Source of the DNA: JAJCZZ01 sp964569085
GTDB lineage: Bacteria; Gemmatimonadota; Gemmatimonadetes; Longimicrobiales; Gaopeijiaceae
DNA length: 64,000 nucleotides
Assembly: GCA_964569085.1 (NCBI GenBank)
Contig: CAZMTA010000001.1
Coordinates: forward strand, 1-64,000
Direction of reading: 5' to 3'
The position numbers and the translations under genes are program-made. The notes under the pieces were generated by a model. It was not told the DNA's origin, did no database searches, and saw nothing but the letters and a program-made list of their open reading frames with translations. Each line of letters starts with the position of its first letter. Position 1 is the first letter of the stretch. This document shows positions 15,724-22,222 of the stretch, piece by piece.

Positions 15724-17030
15724 GCCGACAGATCCTGATCGTAGACGACGACACCGACGCCCTCGAGGTGTACCGTACCCGCCTCTCCCACGCGGGCTTC
15801 GAGGTGGAGACCGCGGAGAGCGCCGAGGAGGCGCTCATGTACCTGAGCAAGGACCCGCCGGGCCTGGTCTTCACCGACGTGCGCATGGCGGGGATGACCG
15901 GGCTCGAGCTCCTGGAGCGGATCCGCTCGGACCTGGACGAGGTGTCCGTGGTGGTGATGACGGGCCACGAGGACATGAAGACCGCCGTCTCCGCCATGAA
16001 GGCCGGCGCCTTCGACTTCCTGGTGAAGCCCGTGTCGCCCAAGGCGCTCCAGGCGGTGGCCGAGCGGTGCTTCCGGGAGCGGGCCCTCCGGGACGAGGCG
16101 GGGGAGCCCGGCGAGGGGGACGAGGAGGAGCCGCGTCCCCGGGGCACGCTGGTGGGGCGCACCCCGGTCATGATCGACATCTACAAGACCATCGGCCGCC
16201 TGGCCCGTAACCGGGCCACGGTCCTGGTCCGGGGCGAGACGGGGACGGGGAAGGAGGTGGTGGCCCGCGCCATCCACGAGCACTCGGCCCACGCCGAGGA
16301 GCCCTTCATCGCGGTGAACTGCACCGCGCTCTCCGACACCCTCCTGGAATCCGAGCTCTTCGGGCACGTGAAGGGCGCCTTCACCGGCGCGTCCTCCTCC
16401 CGGAGGGGCTACTTCCAGCTCGCCGGGGAGGGGACGATCTTCCTGGACGAGATCGGGGACACGAGCCCCGACTTCCAGAGCAAGCTGCTCCGGGTCCTCC
16501 AGGAGCGGCAGTTCTACCCGGTCGGGGGAGAGGAGCCCAAGGACACCCATGCCCGGGTCATCGCCGCCACCCACCAGCCCATGGAGGAGCTGGTGCGCTC
16601 GGGGCGGTTCCGGGAGGACCTCTTCTTCCGCTTGAAGGTGGTGGAGATCCACGTGCCCCCCCTCCGGGAGCGGGTGGACGACATCCCCCTCCTGGCCAAG
16701 GCCCTCCTGGCCCGCATCCGCCGCGAGACCCACCGGGACGTGCGCCGGGTCTCCGACGAAGCCATGGAGCGCCTGCGGGAGCACGACTGGCCCGGGAACG
16801 TCCGGGAGCTCGAGAACACCCTCATGCGCGGCGCCCTCCTGGCCCGGGGCAGCGTGGTGGGCCCGGACCACCTGGTCCTGGGCGGCGAGGAGGGAAGCCC
16901 CCGGGACCTGAGCCTGGCGGCGGCGGTGCGAAGCCACGTGCGGCGGGTCCTCACCCTCACCGAAGGCGATCGTCCCCGGGCGGCCCGGCTCCTGGGCATC
17001 TCGGACGCGGAGCTGGAGGAGCACCTCTGA
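15720..17030 (+). CDS. NtrC-family sigma54-dependent response regulator
   Basis: 436 aa, ATG start overlapping the previous stop. The receiver domain (1-120) has acidic pocket residues in LIVDDDTDA, the phosphoacceptor Asp53 in VFTDVRMAG, and the switch lysine in FLVKPVSP. The central AAA+ domain has Walker A GETGTGKE (172-179), the sigma54-contact loop GAFTGA (219-224) and an arginine-rich FREDLFFRL segment. The C-terminal Fis-like helix-turn-helix is present but unusual: after PRAARLLGIS the expected recognition helix is acidic (DAELEEHL), whereas most NtrC proteins have a basic one (TLYRKL). No histidine kinase is adjacent. It should activate sigma54 promoters; its partner and targets are unknown. 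Confidence 0.92.
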   Translation: MSRQILIVDDDTDALEVYRTRLSHAGFEVETAESAEEALMYLSKDPPGLVFTDVRMAGMTGLELLERIRSDLDEVSVVVMTGHEDMKTAVSAMKAGAFDFLVKPVSPKALQAVAERCFRERALRDEAGEPGEGDEEEPRPRGTLVGRTPVMIDIYKTIGRLARNRATVLVRGETGTGKEVVARAIHEHSAHAEEPFIAVNCTALSDTLLESELFGHVKGAFTGASSSRRGYFQLAGEGTIFLDEIGDTSPDFQSKLLRVLQERQFYPVGGEEPKDTHARVIAATHQPMEELVRSGRFREDLFFRLKVVEIHVPPLRERVDDIPLLAKALLARIRRETHRDVRRVSDEAMERLREHDWPGNVRELENTLMRGALLARGSVVGPDHLVLGGEEGSPRDLSLAAAVRSHVRRVLTLTEGDRPRAARLLGISDAELEEHL

Positions 17031-17045
17031 ACCCCGGGCGCGCCG

Positions 17046-17074
17046 TTGACCTCGTCCCGGCCCCCCTCTAGCAT
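17046..17074 (+). promoter_or_regulatory. Promoter with start of transcription at the ATG (leaderless)
   Basis: TTGACC (17046-17051), a 17-bp spacer and TAGCAT (17069-17074). The ATG at 17081 lies 7 nt after the -10, just where transcription should begin, and there is no Shine-Dalgarno. This predicts a leaderless mRNA. Confidence 0.65.
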
Positions 17075-17080
17075 TCGGCC

Positions 17081-17287
17081 ATGGCCAAGAAGAGCGCAGC
17101 GTCCAAGTCCCGGGGCAGCCAGCCCGCCGCCCTCAAGTTCACCCGCGTGAACGCCCTCCTGGGCGTCGCGGGGCTGGCCGTGCTGGTGGCGGGGTACTGG
17201 CTCCTCGCCCAGGGGTCGATCACCGCCGCGCCCCTCCTGCTCGTGCTGGCCTACGTGGTGCTCCTCCCCCTGGCCATCATCCTGTAG
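17081..17287 (+). CDS. Small two-helix membrane protein, DUF3098-like
   Basis: 68 aa, ATG start. A basic N-terminus (MAKKSAASKSRGS) is followed by two hydrophobic helices (about 24-44 and 48-67) split by a short turn (AQGSITAAP). The layout (F-x-x-N at the first helix, polar turn, second helix near the C-terminus) resembles DUF3098, a family of unknown function common in Bacteroidota. The match is by pattern only. It is expressed from its own promoter, predicted to give a leaderless transcript. Nothing in the sequence shows a specific role. Confidence 0.75.
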   Translation: MAKKSAASKSRGSQPAALKFTRVNALLGVAGLAVLVAGYWLLAQGSITAAPLLLVLAYVVLLPLAIIL

Positions 17288-17375
17288 GCGCCCCAACGCA
17301 CCGTTCCGTGTCGAAGGCGCCCCGCCTCCTCGACCGCCCGCCTCGACGGCCGCGGCTCCGGGTCTCCCTGGAACC

Positions 17376-18620
17376 ATGATCTTCCGAGCCCATCTGGACC
17401 TCACGGCCTCCGACGTCGCGTACGGGCTGGCCGCGACCGTCCGGGGGGGCGACCGGGCGGCGCTGGAGGGACGCGTCCGGGCGGCGCTCCCCGACGGCGA
17501 CCGGGGCGTGGTCTGCCTCTCGGTGCGCAGCGGGTTCGACCTCCTCCTCTCGGCCCTCGCCCTCCCCGAAGGGAGCGAGGTCCTCATGACCGCCGTGACC
17601 GTGCCGGACATGGTGCGCGTGGTGCGCGCCCACGGCCTGGTGCCGGTGCCGGTGGACATCGACCCCGTCACGCTGGCGCCCCACCCCGAGGCGCTCGCCC
17701 GAGCCGTCGGTCCCCGGGCGCGGGTCCTGGTGGCCGCCCACCTCTTCGGGGCCGTCTCCGACCTCGAGCCCGCCCGGGCGGTGGCCCGGGAGCACGGGCT
17801 GGTCTTCGTCGAGGACTGCGCCCAGTCGTGGGTGCCGGGGGGCTTCTCCGGGGCCGCCGACAGCGACGTGCGGATGCTCAGCTTCGGGCCCATCAAGACG
17901 AGCACGGCGCTGGGGGGCGGGGTCCTCCTGGTGGCCGACGGGGAGCTCCGGGCCGCCATGGAGGAGATCCAGGCCACCCGGCCGGTCCAGCCCCGGACCT
18001 CCTGGCTCGTGCGCTGCCTCAAGTACGGGGCGACCCCCGTGGTGGGCCGGGAGCCGGTGTTCGGCCTCTTCCGGGCCGTGTGCCGGCTCGCGGGGCGCGA
18101 CTTCGACGAGGTCCTCAAGGACCTGGCCCGCAGCTTCCGGGGCGACGAGATCCTGGACCGGCTTCGCGCCCGGCCGTCGCTGCCCCTCCTCCACCTCCTC
18201 GCCCGACGCCTGGAACGGCCCTCGGGGCGGGTGCCGGCCCGGGCGGAGGCAGGGCGGGAGCTGGCCGCGCGGCTGGGCGACGCCCTCCGCCGGCCCGGCT
18301 CCGGGGCGAGCCCCCACACCCACTGGCTCTTCCCCGTGGAGACGTCCGACCGCGCCGGGCTCAAGCGCCACCTCCGGCGGGCGGGCTTCGACGCCACCAG
18401 CGGGGCCAGCAGCCTCACCGTCGTGCCCGTGCCCCCCGACCGGCCGGACACGGCGCCCCGGCGCGCCGAACGGCTCCTGGAGCGCATCCTCTTCGTCCCG
18501 GCCTACCCGGAGGTCCCCCGGGCGGACCGGGTCCGCCTGGCCGACGTCCTGGCGGCGTGGGGCGCCCGGGAGGGGGATCGGTCCGGCGAGGCGGTCCTCC
18601 GACCGGCCCCCAACGCATGA
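17376..18620 (+). CDS. DegT/DnrJ/EryC1/StrS family PLP-dependent aminotransferase
   Basis: 414 aa, ATG start. Fold type I aminotransferase of the sugar-aminotransferase superfamily. PLP-contacting Asp147 lies in LVFVEDCAQSW, and the Schiff-base lysine is Lys174 in SFGPIKTSTALGGG. The region RSGFDLLLSALALP matches the usual start of the PLP fold. The C-terminal half is less typical of sugar aminotransferases, and no nucleotide-sugar genes are nearby. It overlaps the GNAT-like gene by 4 bp, and a HAD phosphatase follows, so the three probably act in one pathway. The sugar role is therefore uncertain; an amino-lipid or amino-acid derivative is equally possible. Confidence 0.85.
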   Translation: MIFRAHLDLTASDVAYGLAATVRGGDRAALEGRVRAALPDGDRGVVCLSVRSGFDLLLSALALPEGSEVLMTAVTVPDMVRVVRAHGLVPVPVDIDPVTLAPHPEALARAVGPRARVLVAAHLFGAVSDLEPARAVAREHGLVFVEDCAQSWVPGGFSGAADSDVRMLSFGPIKTSTALGGGVLLVADGELRAAMEEIQATRPVQPRTSWLVRCLKYGATPVVGREPVFGLFRAVCRLAGRDFDEVLKDLARSFRGDEILDRLRARPSLPLLHLLARRLERPSGRVPARAEAGRELAARLGDALRRPGSGASPHTHWLFPVETSDRAGLKRHLRRAGFDATSGASSLTVVPVPPDRPDTAPRRAERLLERILFVPAYPEVPRADRVRLADVLAAWGAREGDRSGEAVLRPAPNA

Positions 18621-19801
18621 GCCTGGCTCCGGGGAAGGCGCACCGGGACGCGGAGCCCGGCGGACTCGGCGGAGCGGGCGAGATCACGCTCCGACGCTGC
18701 CGCAGCGCCCGGGACTGGCGGCTCTTCGAGCGCGTGCCGGAGATCCTGCACGGAGACGACCCCCTCTTCGTGCCCCCGGTCCCCGGCGACACGGCGGGGC
18801 TCCGCAAGCCCGACCACGTCTTCCACGGGATCGGGAGCCTCCGGAGCTACGTGGCGTTCCGGGACGGGGAGCCCGTGGGCCGGATCGCCTCCATCGTGAA
18901 CGGGGTGCACAACGAGTTCCACGGGGACCGGACCGGCTTCTTCGGGTTCGCCTCCTTCCAGGACGAGGCCGTGGCCGCGGCGCTCCTCCGGCGGGTCCGG
19001 GCGGACCTGGTCGAGGCGGGGATGGACCGGATGCGGGGGCCCTTCGACCCGACGCAGAACGACGAGTGCGGGGTGCTGATCGAGGGGTTCCACGAGCGGC
19101 CCTGTTTCGGCATGCCCTGGAATCCGGCGTGGTACGGCGAGGTCTACGACCGGCTGGGGCTGGAGCGCGGCATGGACCTGCTGGCCTATTCCATGGCCCC
19201 GGAGAAGTGGGACCGCTTCGCGGAGCGCTTCGAGCCCCTGGTGGAGAAGCTGCGCCGCCGGCTTCCCCTCACCGTCCGTCCGGTACGCCCGGACCGCCTC
19301 GACGAGGAGGTGGCGCTCATCACGCGCCTCTTCACCGAGTCCCTCCGGGAGGAGTGGAACTTCATGCCCCTCACGCCGGCCCAGGCGCGGAGCTTCGCCG
19401 AGGACCTGGCGGACCACCTGGACCCCGAGGGGATCCTCATCGCCGAGGTCGACGGCGAGCCCGCCGGGCTGTCCCTCGGCTTCCCGGACGTCAACGAGCA
19501 CCTGGCCCGGGTGAAGCGCCTCCCCCGGTGGCTGCGCCTGCCCGCGCTCTGGTGGCTGCTGAAGACCCGGAGATTCCGCGGGGGCCGGTGGGCGGTGTTC
19601 GGCGTGCTGGAGGAGCACCGCCGGAAGGGGGGCACGCTCCTGCTCATCTACGAGTCCCTGCGACGCTCCCGCCACAAGTACGAGACCGGGGAGATCTCCT
19701 GGACCCAGGCCCGGAACCGGGAGGTCAACGCCCTGGCCGGGCAGTTCGGCCTCGAGCCGTCCAAGCGGTACCGGATCTACGAGGCCCCGCTCGACCCGTG
19801 A
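18617..19801 (+). CDS. GNAT-superfamily acyltransferase-like protein (YghO-like)
   Basis: 394 aa, ATG start inside the aminotransferase stop (ATGA). The sequence resembles the large YghO-type proteins with a GNAT fold. Recognisable stretches are YVAFRDGEPVGRIASIVN, GFFGFASFQDE, RGPFDPTQNDECGVL, and a C-terminal GNAT-like half with VFGVLEEHRRKGGTLLL and ISWTQARNREVNALAGQFG. Two GNAT-like halves (about 25-190 and 205-390) are suggested, as in peptidyl-acyl transferases. No transmembrane segment is predicted, apart from a hydrophobic stretch at about 310-322. The reaction is unknown; an N-acyltransferase acting after the upstream aminotransferase is a reasonable guess. It overlaps the HAD gene by 4 bp. 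Confidence 0.75.
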   Translation: MSLAPGKAHRDAEPGGLGGAGEITLRRCRSARDWRLFERVPEILHGDDPLFVPPVPGDTAGLRKPDHVFHGIGSLRSYVAFRDGEPVGRIASIVNGVHNEFHGDRTGFFGFASFQDEAVAAALLRRVRADLVEAGMDRMRGPFDPTQNDECGVLIEGFHERPCFGMPWNPAWYGEVYDRLGLERGMDLLAYSMAPEKWDRFAERFEPLVEKLRRRLPLTVRPVRPDRLDEEVALITRLFTESLREEWNFMPLTPAQARSFAEDLADHLDPEGILIAEVDGEPAGLSLGFPDVNEHLARVKRLPRWLRLPALWWLLKTRRFRGGRWAVFGVLEEHRRKGGTLLLIYESLRRSRHKYETGEISWTQARNREVNALAGQFGLEPSKRYRIYEAPLDP

Positions 19802-20421
19802 GGGGCGTCGCGGTCTTCGACCTGGACGGGACGCTCACGCGCCGGGACACGAGCGTCCCGTTCTTCCGCTTCCTCGCCGGGGGAGGGGCCACGGTCCGGG
19901 CCGTGGCCGGCCTCGCGTGGACGGCGCTCCCCGACCTGGCGCGGGCCTGGAGGGAGGAGCGGGGCCCGGACCCCCTGGGCGGGGTGCTGGGCCGCTGGGA
20001 GGGGTGGGCGCACCGGCGCCTGGTGGCGGCCCTGGTCGCGGGGCGGACCGTCGAGGACCTCGACGCGGCCGGCCGGGCCTTCGCGCGCTCGATCCTCGAC
20101 GACGGGCTCCGGCCCGACGCGGCGGGGAGGCTGGAGGAGCACCGGCAGGCGGGCCACCGCGTCCTCCTGGCCAGCGCGTCCCTGGAGGTCTACGCCGCCC
20201 CTCTGGGCGAGCTCCTCGGATGCGACGGCGTGGTGGGGACCCGCCTCCACCTCCGGGACGGGATCGCCACGGGCGGCCTCGACGGCCTCCACTGCTGGGG
20301 GGAGGAGAAGCTGCGTCGGGTCCGGGCCGTCCTGGCACCCGGGGAGGAGATCCGGTGGGCCTACGGCGATTCCCGGGGCGACCGGGCGCTCCTGGAGGCC
20401 GCCGGGCGAGCCGTGGGCTGA
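19798..20421 (+). CDS. HAD-superfamily IB phosphatase (SerB-like)
   Basis: 207 aa, GTG start inside the previous stop (GTGA). Motif I is VFDLDGTLT with nucleophile Asp8 and acid/base Asp10. Motif II is LLASAS, and motif IV is AYGDSRGDRALL. Spacing and cap size fit subclass IB, to which phosphoserine phosphatase belongs. Because it is translationally coupled to the aminotransferase and the GNAT-like gene, it probably removes phosphate from an intermediate of that pathway and is not the housekeeping SerB. It is the last gene before tRNA-Val. Confidence 0.85.
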   Translation: MRGVAVFDLDGTLTRRDTSVPFFRFLAGGGATVRAVAGLAWTALPDLARAWREERGPDPLGGVLGRWEGWAHRRLVAALVAGRTVEDLDAAGRAFARSILDDGLRPDAAGRLEEHRQAGHRVLLASASLEVYAAPLGELLGCDGVVGTRLHLRDGIATGGLDGLHCWGEEKLRRVRAVLAPGEEIRWAYGDSRGDRALLEAAGRAVG

Positions 20422-20433
20422 GCCCGGGGCGGG

Positions 20434-20462
20434 TTCCCACCCCCGGGCGCCTCCACTACCTT
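20434..20462 (+). promoter_or_regulatory. Probable promoter of tRNA-Val
   Basis: TTCCCA (20434-20439), 17-bp spacer and TACCTT (20457-20462), 10 bp before the mature tRNA 5' end. The position is right and the sequence match is moderate. Confidence 0.45.
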
Positions 20463-20472
20463 CACGCCCTCC

Positions 20473-20547
20473 GGGCGCGTAGCTCAGCTGGTTCAGAGCA
20501 CCTGCCTTACAAGCAGGGGGTCGGCGGTTCGAATCCGTCCGCGCCCA
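20473..20547 (+). tRNA. tRNA-Val, anticodon UAC
   Basis: A full cloverleaf is visible. The acceptor arm GGGCGCG pairs with CGCGCCC (20540-20546) with discriminator A. The D arm is GCTC...GAGC. The anticodon arm CCTGC/GCAGG holds the loop CTTACAA, so the anticodon is TAC (reads GUA/GUG, valine). The T arm has GGTTCGAATCC. The 3' CCA is not encoded. A strong hairpin follows. Confidence 0.97.
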
Positions 20548-20561
20548 CTTCCCGGAACGGA

Positions 20562-20599
20562 ACGAGGCCCGCGCCCCCCGTGGGGGACGCGGGCCTCGT
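20562..20599. terminator. Bidirectional hairpin between tRNA-Val and the convergent gene
   Basis: 12-bp perfect outer stem (20562-20573 with 20588-20599) with an inner C5/G5 helix. It lies between two converging transcription units. There is no long T tract on either side, but the stem is very stable. Confidence 0.7.
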
Positions 20600-20627
20600 C
20601 GCGTGGAGCCGCTGGGAGCGGCCGGCC

Positions 20628-21056
20628 TCAGCCGCCGTCGCCGGTCTCCCCGCCGCCCTCCCCCTGGCGCTCCTCCATGATGCGGTCGAAGAGCTCCCGC
20701 ACCCCCTCGTCGCTGCTGACCAGGAAGGTGATGGTCTTGAAGCGCTCGGCGCTCATGCCGTGCTCCTCGTGGGCCGCCGCGATGGCCTGGGTGAGGTTGG
20801 CCCGGATCTGGGCGCGGCCGCTCTCGGAGTGGATCCGGACCATCTCCTGGATCGCCTCCTCCTGCAGCTCGTCGATCTGGAGCTGGAGGTCCACGTAGTG
20901 CCCCATCTCCTCCTCGGAGACGCTGGTGTCGGCCGACGCGGTCTGCTGGGGCGCGTCCTGGGCGCTCGCGGGGGCGGGAACGCCGCCCGCGGCCAGGAGC
21001 GCCAGGGCCAGGGCGACGAGGCCGGCCCGGCGGGTCGTGGGGTGGGGAATCCGCAT
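20628..21056 (-). CDS. Secreted DUF4168-like protein
   Basis: 142 aa from the ATG at 21056. This start gives a classic signal peptide (MRIPHPTTRRAGLVALALALLAAG, cleavage probably after PASA|QD); a longer frame upstream lacks a sensible N-terminus. The mature part is acidic and helical. The segment YVDLQLQIDELQEEAIQEMV is followed by HGMSAERFKTITFLVSSDEGVRELFDRIM, which resembles the C-terminal half of DUF4168 proteins (unknown function, periplasmic). The last residues are glycine/glutamate-rich. It is a single-gene unit, convergent with tRNA-Val. Confidence 0.7.
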   Translation of the reverse strand: MRIPHPTTRRAGLVALALALLAAGGVPAPASAQDAPQQTASADTSVSEEEMGHYVDLQLQIDELQEEAIQEMVRIHSESGRAQIRANLTQAIAAAHEEHGMSAERFKTITFLVSSDEGVRELFDRIMEERQGEGGGETGDGG

Positions 21057-21286
21057 GTCGAGGGTGCTCTCCGGGAGGGTCGTGGCTGGGGGCCGGCGGG
21101 TTCCGCGCGGCCCTCGGGTCCATCCGGCCCCATGGTAGGGTGGAGCCACCCTCTTGGACAACCGAGAGGCCGGTTCCGCTGGCGCGGCCCGTCCGTCCGG
21201 GAGGTGGACGAACGGGCATCATTCTTGATGCGAGGGGAGGCATCGCCGAGCTTTGACATCCCCCCCAGGCCCGACCGGACCTTCGC

Positions 21287-21463
21287 ATGGCTTCCCGATA
21301 CCCCTGCAGACGGTGTCGCACGCCCGTGGACACCGACCTCCACTCCTGCCCGTTCTGCGACGCCCCGGACCCACTCCGGTACCGGCGGACGCGGCGGGTG
21401 GCGTGGGCCGTGGTGGTCTCGCTGGGCAGCGTCCTGGCGCTGGCCGCCTGGGTCCTGGCCTGA
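21287..21463 (+). CDS. Short zinc-ribbon protein with one C-terminal membrane helix
   Basis: 58 aa, ATG start. Two CxxC knuckles (CRRC at 7-10 and CPFC at 21-24, spaced as in treble-clef or zinc-ribbon modules) are followed by a basic hinge (RYRRTRR) and one transmembrane helix (about 38-57) that reaches the C-terminus. This is a tail-anchored zinc-ribbon layout with the ribbon in the cytosol. TTGACA at 21253-21258 lies 34 bp before the ATG, the distance expected if transcription starts at the ATG; the -10 is weak. Function unknown. The coding call rests on the motif, the helix and codon bias. Confidence 0.65.
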   Translation: MASRYPCRRCRTPVDTDLHSCPFCDAPDPLRYRRTRRVAWAVVVSLGSVLALAAWVLA

Positions 21464-21563
21464 GGTCCCGACGCGCCGCCGGAGCGCGGCGAGCGGCGGG
21501 GAGATAGCTTCCCGGGAGGCCGGGGCGTGGGACTCCGGCCGATACCCCTTCCGGAGGAAGCCC

Positions 21564-22100
21564 ATGTCCCAGGCCCGCGGAGCCCTGGTCCCCCGCATGA
21601 TGGGGGCGGCGAAGCTCGACATCGCCACGTACGAGGAGGTCGAGCACGACACCGCCGCCACCGGGCAGGCGGCCATGGTCGTGGTCATGGTGGCCCTCGC
21701 CCGGGCCATCGGCGAGTCGGGGGGCGGGATCGGGGCCGCCCTCGTGGCGGCCGTGGCGGCCTTCGTGGGGTGGGGGATCTGGGCGGGCGTGACCTATCTG
21801 GTGGGGACCAAGGTCTTCGACGGCACCGCCACCTGGGGCGAGCTCCTCCGCACCCTCGGCTTCGCCCAGGCCCCGGGGATCCTCTTCGTCCTGGGCATCC
21901 TGCCGCTCACCGGCCTCGTGCTCTGGATCGTGCCGATCTGGATGCTGGTCACGGGCTTCGTGGGCGTGCGGCAGGCGCTGGACGTGGGGAACGGCGCCAC
22001 CGTCCTGACCATCCTGGTGGGCTTCGGCGCCTACGTGGCGGTGGCGATGGCGGCGGCGGTGGGCAGCGGGATCCTGGCGGCCATCGCCTCGATCTTCTGA
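21564..22100 (+). CDS. Yip1-domain integral membrane protein
   Basis: 178 aa. The ATG start is fixed by a strong GGAGGAAG Shine-Dalgarno 4 nt upstream. After a polar N-terminus (residues 1-36, with ALVPRMMGAAKLDIATYEEVEHD) there are about five hydrophobic helices: roughly 36-50, 55-78, 98-115, 118-135 and 150-175. The ATWGELLRTLGFAQAP loop is typical of Yip1/DUF1282-type proteins. Bacterial Yip1 proteins have no settled function. It appears to be monocistronic, between the small zinc-ribbon gene and the molybdenum cassette. Confidence 0.75.
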   Translation: MSQARGALVPRMMGAAKLDIATYEEVEHDTAATGQAAMVVVMVALARAIGESGGGIGAALVAAVAAFVGWGIWAGVTYLVGTKVFDGTATWGELLRTLGFAQAPGILFVLGILPLTGLVLWIVPIWMLVTGFVGVRQALDVGNGATVLTILVGFGAYVAVAMAAAVGSGILAAIASIF

Positions 22101-22222
22101 CGGCCGGCGGATGAGCCCCGGCGCGGCGGGTTGACGGCGGCCCCGCCGCGCCCGGAGGTTCCTCACCACGGTCCGCCTCCCGCGGCCCGCACGCGTCCCC
22201 GCACCCGCTCCCCGGAGCCTCC

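Noticed and set aside
21250..21507. 84-codon frame starting at 21253, overlapping the short zinc-ribbon gene
   Set aside because: Its product is Pro/Gly/Arg-rich with no motif. The 58-aa frame at 21287 has two CxxC pairs and a membrane helix and is the better candidate.
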